Source: CAXMMR01 sp963692975 (GTDB taxonomy: Bacteria > Pseudomonadota > Alphaproteobacteria > Acetobacterales > Acetobacteraceae). From it: a stretch of 64,000 bases of DNA. The position numbers and the translations under genes were made by a program. Position 1 is the stretch's first letter. Every line of letters begins with the position of its first letter. Below, in pieces: positions 34,236 to 42,525 of this stretch. Below the pieces are notes generated by a model. It worked only from the letters and a program-made list of their open reading frames with translations. It did no database searches and was not told the DNA's origin. The stretch lies in the NCBI GenBank assembly GCA_963692975.2, contig CAXMMR010000010.1, positions 1 through 64,000 of the forward strand, written 5' to 3'.

Positions 34236-34814
34236 CTACAGGCGGGTGAAATCGCCGGTGCCGGGCGCACTATCGGCCAGGCGGGCGAGCACCGTCTGCA
34301 CGTCGGGGAGGATGTCGAACAGGCCGCGCAGAGCCGGATCGGTGAAGCCGTCCTCGATCGTGGCCTCCAGCGCGGCGAGCAGGCGGGTTGCCCAGCCGTG
34401 CTGGTCGCAGATCAGGATCGGCTTGTCGTGCAGGCCGAGCTGGCGCCAGGTGATGATCTCGACCGTCTCATCCAGGGTGCCAATGCCGCCTGGCATGGTG
34501 ACGAAAGCGTCGGCGCGCTCGAACATCAGCTGCTTGCGGCTGTGCATGCTGTCGGTGACGACCATTTCGCTGACGCCGGAATGGGCGACCTCGAAGCGGG
34601 TAAGGAACTCGGGGATGACGCCGAGCACATGGCCGCCGCCGGCGAGGACGGCATCGGCGACGATGCCCATCAGGCCGATGTTGCCGCCTCCATAGATCAG
34701 CGTGATGCCCTGCTGCGCAAGGCCGGCGCCGAGCGCCCGCGCGCCTTCGGCGTGCCGGGGATCATCACCGGTCTTGGAGCCGCAGAACACCGCGACGGTT
34801 TTGATCCGGGGCAT
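34236..34814 (-). CDS. LOG family protein (TIGR00730 Rossmann fold; cytokinin riboside phosphoribohydrolase-like)
   Basis: A 192-residue nucleoside-monophosphate phosphoribohydrolase-like protein. It has AVFCGSKTGDDPRHAEGARA at the start, LIYGGGNIGLMGIVADAVLA (about residue 39), TDSMHSRKQLMFERADAFV (about 87) and the active-site motif MPGGIGTLDETVEI (about 107). Both hallmark motifs, SRK and PGGxGTxxE, are intact. Bacterial members hydrolyse AMP or cytokinin nucleotides. I used MPRIKTVAVFCGS; the upstream codons lie in repeat A6. Confidence 0.92.
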   Translation of the reverse strand: MPRIKTVAVFCGSKTGDDPRHAEGARALGAGLAQQGITLIYGGGNIGLMGIVADAVLAGGGHVLGVIPEFLTRFEVAHSGVSEMVVTDSMHSRKQLMFERADAFVTMPGGIGTLDETVEIITWRQLGLHDKPILICDQHGWATRLLAALEATIEDGFTDPALRGLFDILPDVQTVLARLADSAPGTGDFTRL

Positions 34815-34823
34815 TAGGAAAGC

Positions 34824-34937
34824 GGTTCTTTTTTGCAAAAAAGAACCAAAAAACTTTTGTCCGTTGAGACGGCGATCGGCACGACTTGCATCCTAACTGA
34901 TAGAAGTTTTTTGCTTCTTTTTTTCAAAAAAGAAGGC
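34824..34937. repeat. Family A element, copy A6
   Basis: A GGTTC-type hairpin on the left and a GCTTC-type on the right, with CAAAAAACTTTTG / AGAAGTTTTTTG boxes. It lies between tyrA and the LOG gene, both on the minus strand; read with transcription, the GCTTC-type hairpin is first. Confidence 0.88.
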
Positions 34938-34942
34938 CTGTC

Positions 34943-35830
34943 TTACGCTTGCTTGCGCTCAATCAACGATCGTCTGATCTTGCGTCCGCGCGTGACCTTG
35001 TCGGTGATGTAGTCGCCGTCGCCCCAGCGGATGGCGCGGGCCATCGCCTGGGCGTCCTCGGTAAAGCGGGCGAGCATCTCGAGCAGCGCCTCGCGGTTGT
35101 TGAGGAAGACGTCGCGCCACATCGTTGGGTCGGAGGCGGCGATGCGGGTGAAGTCGCGAAAGCCGGAGGCGGCGAAGTTCAGCACCTCGTCGCGGGTCTC
35201 GTCGGCGAGGTCGTCGGCGGTGCCGCAGATGGTGAAGGCGAGCAAGTGCGGCAGATGGCTGACGATCGCGAGTACGCGGTCGTGGTGGGCCGGGTCCATC
35301 ACCCGGGTCATGGCACCGCAGCGGCGCCAGAGCTCGGCGACGGCCTCGACGGCGGGCTCGCCGGTGCCGGGCGGCGGGGTGAGCAGGGTCCAGCGGCCGT
35401 CGAACAGCTCGACGAAACCGGCGTCCGGGCCGGAATGCTCGGTGCCGGCGAGCGGGTGGGCGGGAACGAAGTGCACGCCGACGGGGATGTGCGGGCCGAC
35501 GTCGCGGATCACCGACATCTTGGTCGAGCCAACGTCGGTGAGGATGGCGCCGGGGGTGAGGTTTGGCGAGATGCGGGCGGCGATCTCGGCATAGGCGCCG
35601 ACCGGGGCGCAGAGCATGACGCAGTCGGCACCGCGGACGGCCTCGGCGGGGTCGGGCTCGATGCGGTCGGCGATGGCGAGTTGGCGCAGCCGCTCCAGCG
35701 TCGTCTCGCTGCGATCGGCGATGACGACCTCGCGGGCGATGTCGCTGCGGGCGCGGGCGATCCGGGCGACCGAGCTGCCGATCAGGCCGGCGCCGATCAG
35801 GGTGAGGCGCTGGAAAAGCGGCTCAGCCAT
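34943..35830 (-). CDS. tyrA: Prephenate/arogenate dehydrogenase
   Basis: A 295-residue enzyme of tyrosine synthesis, with an NAD(P)-binding start LTLIGAGLIGSSVARIAR (residues 8-25), CVMLCAPVGAYAEIAARISP (about 75), TDVGSTKMSVIRDV (about 100) and HFVPAHPLAGTEHSGPDAG (about 123). A helical C-terminal half follows (AIVSHLPHLLAFTICGTADD). ATG 35830 overlaps the hisC stop by 8 bases. It is the last gene of chorismate mutase-hisC-tyrA. Confidence 0.94.
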   Translation of the reverse strand: MAEPLFQRLTLIGAGLIGSSVARIARARSDIAREVVIADRSETTLERLRQLAIADRIEPDPAEAVRGADCVMLCAPVGAYAEIAARISPNLTPGAILTDVGSTKMSVIRDVGPHIPVGVHFVPAHPLAGTEHSGPDAGFVELFDGRWTLLTPPPGTGEPAVEAVAELWRRCGAMTRVMDPAHHDRVLAIVSHLPHLLAFTICGTADDLADETRDEVLNFAASGFRDFTRIAASDPTMWRDVFLNNREALLEMLARFTEDAQAMARAIRWGDGDYITDKVTRGRKIRRSLIERKQA

Positions 35831-36923
35831 CAGCGACGCTGTTGTTGCGGGCAAAAGCCTCGAAGGCGGCGGCGACGAGCTCGACCTCCTCGTTGGTGCC
35901 GATGGTGACGCGCAGATGGGCGGGCAGGCCGTAGCCGCCGACGGCGCGCACGATCAGGCCGCGCCGGCGCAGGCTCGCATCGGCCGCCGCGGCGCGCTCG
36001 GGCGAGCCGAGATCGACCAGGATGAAGTTGGCCTCGCTCGGCGTGATTGGCAGGCCGACGGCGGCGAGGCGGACAGCGAGGGCTGTGCGAGCGCGGGCGT
36101 TGTGGCCGGCGCAGCGCTCGACCCAGCCGGGCTCGGAGAGGGCGGCGATGCCGGCGGCGGCGGCCGGCACGCTGACGTTGAACGGGCTGCGGATGCGGTT
36201 CATCGCGTCGACGATGGCGGGCGGCGCGTAGGCCCAGCCGAGCCGGGCGCCGCCCAGGCCCCACATCTTGGAGAAGGTGCGCAGCATCACGGTGTTGTCG
36301 CCGGCCTCGACGAGGGCGGCGCCGGCCTCGTAGTCGGCGCGGGCGACGTATTCGGCGTAGGCGGCGTCGAGCACCAGCAGCACGTCGGGCGGCAGGCGGC
36401 GGCGCAGGTGGAGCAGGGCGTCGCGGTCGATCAGGGTGCCGGTGGGATTGTTCGGGTTGGCGATGAAGACGAGGCGGGTGGCGATCGTCACGGCGGCGAG
36501 CAGGGCGTCGACGTCGGTGGTGAGCCGGCGCTCGGGGGCCTGAACGATGGTGCAGCCGGCGTAGCGGCCGGCGATCTCGTACATGGCGAAGCCGTGCCGG
36601 GACATCAGCAGCTCGGTGCCGTGGCCGCCGTAGATCAAGGCGAGCTGGTAGATCAAGTCGTCCGAGCCGGCGCCACAGACGATGCGCTCGGGGTCGAGGC
36701 CGAAGCGGTTGGCGATCGCCTGGCGCAATGCGGCGGCGGAGCCGTCCGGGTAGCGGTGCAGCCCGGCGGCGGCGGCGGCGCAGGCGGCGATGGCGGTAGG
36801 CGGCGGGCCGAAGGCGCCCTCGTTGGAGGATAGTTTTATCACCCGCTCGACACCGGGGACGCGGCTCTCGCCGCTGCGGTAGGGCGCGATGGTCAGCACT
36901 TCGGGTCGGGGCCGCGGGCTCAT
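35823..36923 (-). CDS. hisC: Histidinol-phosphate / aromatic amino acid aminotransferase
   Basis: A 366-residue PLP enzyme of fold type I. It has KLSSNEGAFGPPPTAIAACA (about residue 27), VCGAGSDDLIYQLALIYGG (about 80), FIANPNNPTGTLIDRDALL (about 152), DAAYAEYVARADY (about 185) and the PLP-lysine motif LRTFSKMWGLGGARLGWAYA (about 212). Between chorismate mutase and tyrA it may serve as the aromatic (prephenate or phenylpyruvate-type) aminotransferase as well as, or instead of, histidine synthesis. It overlaps both neighbours (ATGA with the chorismate mutase gene). Confidence 0.92.
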   Translation of the reverse strand: MSPRPRPEVLTIAPYRSGESRVPGVERVIKLSSNEGAFGPPPTAIAACAAAAAGLHRYPDGSAAALRQAIANRFGLDPERIVCGAGSDDLIYQLALIYGGHGTELLMSRHGFAMYEIAGRYAGCTIVQAPERRLTTDVDALLAAVTIATRLVFIANPNNPTGTLIDRDALLHLRRRLPPDVLLVLDAAYAEYVARADYEAGAALVEAGDNTVMLRTFSKMWGLGGARLGWAYAPPAIVDAMNRIRSPFNVSVPAAAAGIAALSEPGWVERCAGHNARARTALAVRLAAVGLPITPSEANFILVDLGSPERAAAADASLRRRGLIVRAVGGYGLPAHLRVTIGTNEEVELVAAAFEAFARNNSVADG

Positions 36924-37747
36924 GAGGCGCTCGATGGAATGGCGTAGGCGCCGAGGATGGCGGGCTTGGCAGGGCCGGGGAGTGGTCCGGCCAGGGTGGC
37001 GAGGCGGGCGGCAAGGCCGTTATCGATCACCTCGACGAAGCCGTCGAGCTCCACCAGCGCGTGCTCGCCCTGCAGGATCGTGCGGCCGGCGGGCAGGCCG
37101 GCGACGGCGAGGGCGGCATCCAGGCGGGGCCTGGCGGTGTGCGGCGGCAGGGTGAAGGCAAGCAGGGTGCGATCGTCGCTGCTGGGGTCGGGCGGGCTTG
37201 CGGCCACCACGAGTGCTGCGCCGGGCAGGCCGGCCGGAGGTGCGGGGCGCCAGAACGGCAGCCGGCCGACCACGTGCAGGCGCGCCGCCGCAGGGTCGAG
37301 CAGGGCTGGCCACCAGGCGGGCGCGCGCTCCTCCGGCATTGGTAGCACGGCGAGGGTGGCGGCGCCGGCGCGCAGCGCGGCGATGGCGTCGGCGGGGGTG
37401 GGCCAGGCGGTGAGCGGGGTGAGGGCGCCGAACTGCTCGCGCGCGAGGGCGATCAGCGCCGGATCGTCGGCGCCGACGCTGATCGAGAACGGGCCCTGCA
37501 GCGCCGTCGAGCCGGCGAGCAGCTCGCGCCAGACGCGGATGACGGTTTGCGCGCGAAGATGGCCGCGGTCCTGCGCGAGCAGGCGGCGCAGGATCGTCGC
37601 CTCGCGGCCGGGGCGGATCTTGACCGGGCCCTTGACGGCGAGCGCGCCGATCCTGGCCGACAGCGCCGCCCGGCGCACCAGTGCGGCGAGCAGGGCGTCG
37701 TCGGTGCGATCCAGCTCGGCGCGCAGGTCGGCAAGGTCGTCAGACAT
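36920..37747 (-). CDS. Chorismate mutase (AroQ class) with a C-terminal P-protein-like extension
   Basis: A 275-residue protein. Residues 1-85 are an AroQ chorismate mutase (DLADLRAELDRTDDALLAAL, RRAALSARIGALAVKG, IRPGREATILRRLLAQD), converting chorismate to prephenate. The remainder (FSISVGADDPALIALAREQF, then ATLAVLPMPEERAPAWWPAL, then VVIDNGL-like end) resembles a degenerate substrate-binding or prephenate-dehydratase-like region but lacks recognisable dehydratase catalytic motifs. It heads the operon with hisC and tyrA. Divergent metX lies 113 bases away. Confidence 0.88.
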   Translation of the reverse strand: MSDDLADLRAELDRTDDALLAALVRRAALSARIGALAVKGPVKIRPGREATILRRLLAQDRGHLRAQTVIRVWRELLAGSTALQGPFSISVGADDPALIALAREQFGALTPLTAWPTPADAIAALRAGAATLAVLPMPEERAPAWWPALLDPAAARLHVVGRLPFWRPAPPAGLPGAALVVAASPPDPSSDDRTLLAFTLPPHTARPRLDAALAVAGLPAGRTILQGEHALVELDGFVEVIDNGLAARLATLAGPLPGPAKPAILGAYAIPSSAS

Positions 37748-37794
37748 CTGCGCGCACAGATAGCCGAGCCGCGGCCGCAGGCCAACGGATGCCG

Positions 37795-37830
37795 GGGTGC
37801 TAGGGGAGCGGCCCGCTCCCCTAGCCTTCC
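37795..37830. repeat. Solitary hairpin resembling one end of family B, in the metX leader
   Basis: CTAGGGGAGCG and CGCTCCCCTAG (37800-37824) form a perfect 11-bp stem with a 3-base loop, followed by CCTTCCT. The order hairpin-CCTTCCT matches the outer end of family B copies, so this looks like a relic of one. Lying 35 bases before the metX start, it may also shape the leader RNA. Confidence 0.65.
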
Positions 37831-37859
37831 TGTCTTTCTGCGGCTATTTCCGACCGGCT

Positions 37860-39040
<1,181 letters not shown>

Positions 39041-39044
<4 letters not shown>

Positions 39045-39694
39045 GGGGCGAGGTTCGCGCGCGCGCCGGGCGCGACGTCCGGCTTGACCTGCGGCTGATG
39101 GCCGAGATGATCGCGCCGGGCTCGCGGGTGCTCGACATTGGCAGCGGCGACGGCTCGCTGATCGACCACCTGTTTCGCAACCGCAGCTGCGACGCGCGCG
39201 GGCTCGAGCTCGACATGGCCGAGGTCACGCGTTCGGTGGCGCATGGCCTGCCGGTGATGCATGGCGATGCCGACCACGACCTCGCGCAGTATCCGGATGG
39301 GGCATTCGACACGGTGGTGCTGTCGCGCACCCTGCAGGCGGTCGAGCGGCCGCGCGAGGTGCTGCGGCAGATGCTGCGGATCGGCACGCGGGCGATCGTC
39401 AGCTTTCCCAATTTCGGCCACTGGCAGGTGCGGCTGCAGCTGCTCGGGCGGGGGCGGATGCCGATGACGCGCGCCTGGGGACGGCCGTGGCACGAGACGC
39501 CGAACATCCATCCGTGCACGGTGCGCGACTTCGTCGAGCTGTGCCGGCAGGACGGCTACGTGGTCGAGCGCTGGCTGGCGGTGGACGAGTCCGGGCGGCG
39601 GGCGCCGTGGGCGCGCTCGATCTGGCTTGCCAACTTGTTCGGCGAGCAGGCGTTGTTTCTGCTGCGCCGCGCAGGACATATCGTCACGCCATGA
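39041..39694 (+). CDS. metW: Methionine biosynthesis protein MetW
   Basis: A 217-residue methyltransferase-fold protein, with an SAM-like motif VLDIGSGDGSLIDHLFRNRS (about residue 24) and GLELDMAEVTRSVAHGLPVM (about 50). The family hallmarks DTVVLSRTLQAVERPREVLR and IVSFPNFGHWQVRLQLLGRG with MPMTRAWGRPWHETPNIHPC follow. It is required with MetX for homoserine acylation in many proteobacteria. It starts at a GTG overlapping the metX stop. Confidence 0.95.
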
Positions 39695-40707
39695 GTTCGT
39701 CGAAGCTGGCCTTCGCCTCCGCCGCCCTGTGCCTGATCGCCTGGTGCATCCCGGCTCGAACCCAGCCGGTGCCGCCGCCGCTGCCGCAGACGTTGACCGA
39801 AGTGGCCGACATCCGCGGGCCGGACGGGCCCGGGCTGTGGGACCAGATCAACCTCGACACCACGACCCAGCGCGCCTTCATCGCCCGCCAGCGCGGCGTC
39901 ACCGTGCTGGACCTCAAGACGCTGAAGATGCTGCCCGAGACGATGCCCGGCCAGGACGTCCACGTCGCGCTGCCGCTGCCGCTGGGGCGGCTGCTGACGA
40001 CCAGCGCCAGCACCGGCGCCGTCTCCATCATCGACCAGTCGAGCGGGATGTTGCGGGCGGTGATCGGCAACCTGGCCGACCCGGACGCGGCCATCGTCGA
40101 GCCGCAAACCGGCGACGTGCTGGTGGCGGAGCGGCGGAGCGGCGTGCTGTCGGTGGTCGACCCGCAGGCGGGCACGGCGCTGCGCCGGATCCAGGTCGGC
40201 GGCGCGCTTGCCACCGTGCAGGCGGAGGGCACCGGCCGGGTCTGGGTCGTGGTCAGCGACCAGGACATGCTGGTGCTGGTGGACCTCGCGCAGCGCCGCG
40301 TGATCAGCCGCTACAAGCTGGCGGGTTGCGAGCATCCGGCCGGGATGGACGACATGCCCTCGCTCAGCCGCGTCGTCGTCGCCTGCGCGAACGGCGTCGC
40401 CAAGGTGTTGTCCGGCGTCGATGGCCAGGATCTCGGCACGGTGGCGGTCGGGCCGGATCCTGGTGCCGTGATGTTCGCCGACGCGAAGGCTTGGGTGCCG
40501 AGCGCGGCCGGCCTGCTCACCGCCATCACGCTGGTGCCGCGTGGCGCGCTGGCGGCGCAGTATCGCACCCGACCAGGCGCGCGCACCGGCGCCTTTGACG
40601 CGCTCAGCCGGCGGTTCTACCTGCCGTACGGCAAAATCATCGGCAGCGGGGACCACAGGACGCTGGCGCCGGGTAGCTTCGGCGTCCTGGTACTTCAGGG
40701 TCAGTAG
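39691..40707 (+). CDS. Secreted YncE-like beta-propeller protein
   Basis: A 338-residue protein with a signal peptide (MSSSKLAFASAALCLIAWCI, cleavage about residue 24). Repeated blade motifs of the YVTN/YncE type follow: QRAFIARQRGVTVLDLKTLK, GRLLTTSASTGAVSIIDQSS, GDVLVAERRSGVLSVVDPQA and GRVWVVVSDQDMLVLVDLAQ. It is probably periplasmic. Its ATG overlaps the metW stop (ATGA), so it is translationally coupled to metX-metW, although a link with methionine synthesis is not obvious. Function unknown. Confidence 0.85.
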   Translation: MSSSKLAFASAALCLIAWCIPARTQPVPPPLPQTLTEVADIRGPDGPGLWDQINLDTTTQRAFIARQRGVTVLDLKTLKMLPETMPGQDVHVALPLPLGRLLTTSASTGAVSIIDQSSGMLRAVIGNLADPDAAIVEPQTGDVLVAERRSGVLSVVDPQAGTALRRIQVGGALATVQAEGTGRVWVVVSDQDMLVLVDLAQRRVISRYKLAGCEHPAGMDDMPSLSRVVVACANGVAKVLSGVDGQDLGTVAVGPDPGAVMFADAKAWVPSAAGLLTAITLVPRGALAAQYRTRPGARTGAFDALSRRFYLPYGKIIGSGDHRTLAPGSFGVLVLQGQ

Positions 40708-40765
40708 CGAAATACCGCAAGATCGGCCTGGCAAAGAATGTTTTGTTTAAAATCAATAGTTTATC

Positions 40766-40791
40766 AAAATCTTGCCTATAGGCAAGATTTT
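40766..40791. promoter_or_regulatory. 26-bp perfect AT-rich palindrome
   Basis: AAAATCTTGCCTA followed by its exact reverse complement TAGGCAAGATTTT. It lies in an unusually AT-rich patch (about 40735-40795) after the propeller gene. It could be a bidirectional intrinsic terminator (GC core, T tract on either side), or an operator: TTGCCTATAGGCAA resembles sites bound by HigA/Xre-type antitoxins, although no toxin-antitoxin gene lies here. Confidence 0.65.
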
Positions 40792-40869
40792 CTGGTTACC
40801 GCCGGTGGGCGTCTTACGACCGTGCTAGCATGATCCACGCATCGTCCCATGCTGATGGATGTAGGAAGG

Positions 40870-41004
40870 GCTTCTTTTTTGAAAAAAAGAAGCAAAAAAC
40901 TTTTCGTTCGCTGTGGTGATTAGATCGTCGGTAGTGAAAATGCAGCAATTGGCACTTCTATCTTTGAAATAGGAGTTTTTTGGTCCTTTTTTTCAAAAAA
41001 GGAC
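40870..41004. repeat. Family A element, copy A7
   Basis: A GCTTC-type hairpin on the left and a GGTCC-type (variant of GGTTC) on the right, with compensating change GGACG in the other arm and a long AT-rich spacer of about 75 bases. It lies between convergent genes. With the palindrome at 40766 it accounts for most of the 311 bases between 40708 and 41018. Confidence 0.88.
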
Positions 41005-41018
41005 GACTTTCTTTCTTC

Positions 41019-41525
41019 CTACCGCGCCCGAATCATTGCCACATGCGGGATGCCGGCTTCCATGAACTCCTCGCCCTCCGCCACGTAGCCGAGCCGTTCA
41101 TAAAAGCCGAGCGCGTGGCTTTGCGCGTTCAGCGCCAGTAGGGTGATCGCGGTCGGCAGCAGTCCCGGCAGGGCGGCCATCAGCGCCCGGCCGGCGCCGC
41201 GCCGGCGCCGGGTGGCGAGCACGGCGACGCGGCCGACATGGGCGAGGTCGTCTTCCAGCAGCAGCCGGGCGGTGGCGATAGGCTCGCCGGCGTCGCGCAG
41301 CAGGACGTGCAGCGCCTCGCCGTCGCGGCCGTCCATTTCCTCCTCGACCGGGACGCGCTGCTCGCCGATGAAGACCTCGCAGCGGATCGCCAGGCACGCG
41401 GCGAGGTCGGCGGCGTCGAACGGCGCCGGCTCGGGCAGGGCTTGCCCCTGCGCCAGCCGCAGCCGCCAGCCGCGGGCGGTGACGGCCGCGCCAGCGGGGC
41501 TGGCGCGATGCGGCTGGCTCAGCAT
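41019..41525 (-). CDS. GNAT family N-acetyltransferase (ElaA/YjcF-like)
   Basis: A 168-residue acetyl-CoA-dependent transferase. It has AIRCEVFIGEQRVPVEEEMD (about residue 46), IATARLLLEDDLAHVGRVAV (about 82) and the acetyl-CoA loop RRRRGAGRALMAALPGLL (about 105). The C-terminal SHALGFYERLGYVAEGEEFM and GIPHVAM are typical of the subgroup. The acceptor is unknown. Its ATG overlaps the end of the EipB-like gene by 7 bases, so it is co-transcribed. Confidence 0.9.
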   Translation of the reverse strand: MLSQPHRASPAGAAVTARGWRLRLAQGQALPEPAPFDAADLAACLAIRCEVFIGEQRVPVEEEMDGRDGEALHVLLRDAGEPIATARLLLEDDLAHVGRVAVLATRRRRGAGRALMAALPGLLPTAITLLALNAQSHALGFYERLGYVAEGEEFMEAGIPHVAMIRAR

Positions 41526-42334
41526 TGGGTCGGCTGGGCCACCGGCTTGAACTCGTGCAGCGTGCCGTTCATCACGAACTCGTCGAAATCCATCGTGAGG
41601 TCGTTGGCGACGCCGTTCAGGTAGTAGCGCATGGCGATTTGATAGTTCGGCGTCTGCTCCGTCGGCGCCAGGCCGAAGAAGGAGATGTGGACGCGGCCGA
41701 AGGGCTGGCTGGAGAGCGCGGGCTGCGGCTGGTGGGACGGGTCGTTCCAGTTCTCGATGACGACGAAGGTGTTCTGCGCCCCGTCGGCGCCGGTGCCGTC
41801 GAATAGCGGCAGGGTAAGGAAGCGCTTGCCCTGGGTTGCGCCGGCGATGATGGTCTCGGTGTGAGTGGTCGGCAGCCGGGTGCCGGGCGGCAGCTTCAGC
41901 GTCTTGTTCTCGGGGCTCGTGTAGTGGACGGAGCCGGAGCCGTCCGGGCCGTCGAGCACCGCGGAGCCCTCGACCTTGGAGGTGACGGCGGTGTCAGTCA
42001 CCTGGCGCATGTGGAAATCGAGCTGGCGTCCGTCCTTGCTCTCGAAGGTGGCGTAGTCCGAGGTCATCTTGACCAGCTGGCCGTCGCGGTTGGTGACGTC
42101 CATCTGCAGGCGCTGGCTGGTCGCCCAGCCGCGGCACACGTCGGTCATGTCGTAGCTCATGGTGCCGGAGGCGGCGGTGACGGCGCCCTGGCGGCTGGAG
42201 GCGAGCGACAGGGTGTAGACCGCGTGGTGGGCGACCATCGGCACCGCGTCGGCGGCGAGCGGTGCGCGCAGGGGCGCGGCGGCGGCAGGTGCGGCGGCGG
42301 CGCAGGCGAGCAGGATTAGGGCCGATCGATGCAT
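41519..42334 (-). CDS. EipB-like (DUF1849) periplasmic cell-envelope protein
   Basis: A 271-residue protein with a signal peptide (MHRSALILLACAAAAPAAAA). The DUF1849 body has MVAHHAVYTLSLASSRQGAV (about residue 33), SGTMSYDMTDVCRGWATSQR (about 56) and DFHMRQVTDTAVTSKVEGSA. Cysteines 67 and 271 (last residue) match the disulfide pair known from Brucella EipB, which supports envelope integrity. ATG 42334 is set by the signal peptide; upstream codons lie in repeat A8. Confidence 0.87.
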   Translation of the reverse strand: MHRSALILLACAAAAPAAAAPLRAPLAADAVPMVAHHAVYTLSLASSRQGAVTAASGTMSYDMTDVCRGWATSQRLQMDVTNRDGQLVKMTSDYATFESKDGRQLDFHMRQVTDTAVTSKVEGSAVLDGPDGSGSVHYTSPENKTLKLPPGTRLPTTHTETIIAGATQGKRFLTLPLFDGTGADGAQNTFVVIENWNDPSHQPQPALSSQPFGRVHISFFGLAPTEQTPNYQIAMRYYLNGVANDLTMDFDEFVMNGTLHEFKPVAQPTQC

Positions 42335-42414
42335 TTGTCTTCTCCAGCTCGCCATCGTCTGACATAGGGGTGAGCGGCGGGCTTGCCCAGGCGCTGGCAC
42401 GGCGAGGAGGAAGG

Positions 42415-42525
42415 GGTTCTTTTTTGAAAAAAAGAACCAAAAAACTTTTGTTCGTTCAAGGTGCCTTTCGGGCGGGCGCACAGCACGGATAAAAGTTTTT
42501 CACTTCTTTTTTTAAAAAAGAAGCG
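42415..42525. repeat. Family A element, copy A8
   Basis: A GGTTC-type hairpin on the left and a GCTTC-type (ACTTC...GAAGC) on the right, with loop TTTTTTTAAAAAA. It lies between the antiporter and the EipB-like gene, both minus strand. The antiporter reading frame ends inside the right hairpin. Confidence 0.9.

Noticed and set aside
31891..34695. A 934-codon open frame on the plus strand opposite the S53 peptidase
   Set aside because: It is antisense to a gene with intact catalytic motifs. Its composition (Val/Gly/Arg/Ala-rich, no domains) is what GC-rich antisense frames produce.
37748..37859. SAM riboswitch upstream of metX
   Set aside because: The 112-base leader contains one hairpin but no arrangement I recognise from SAM-I, SAM-II or SAM-V aptamers.
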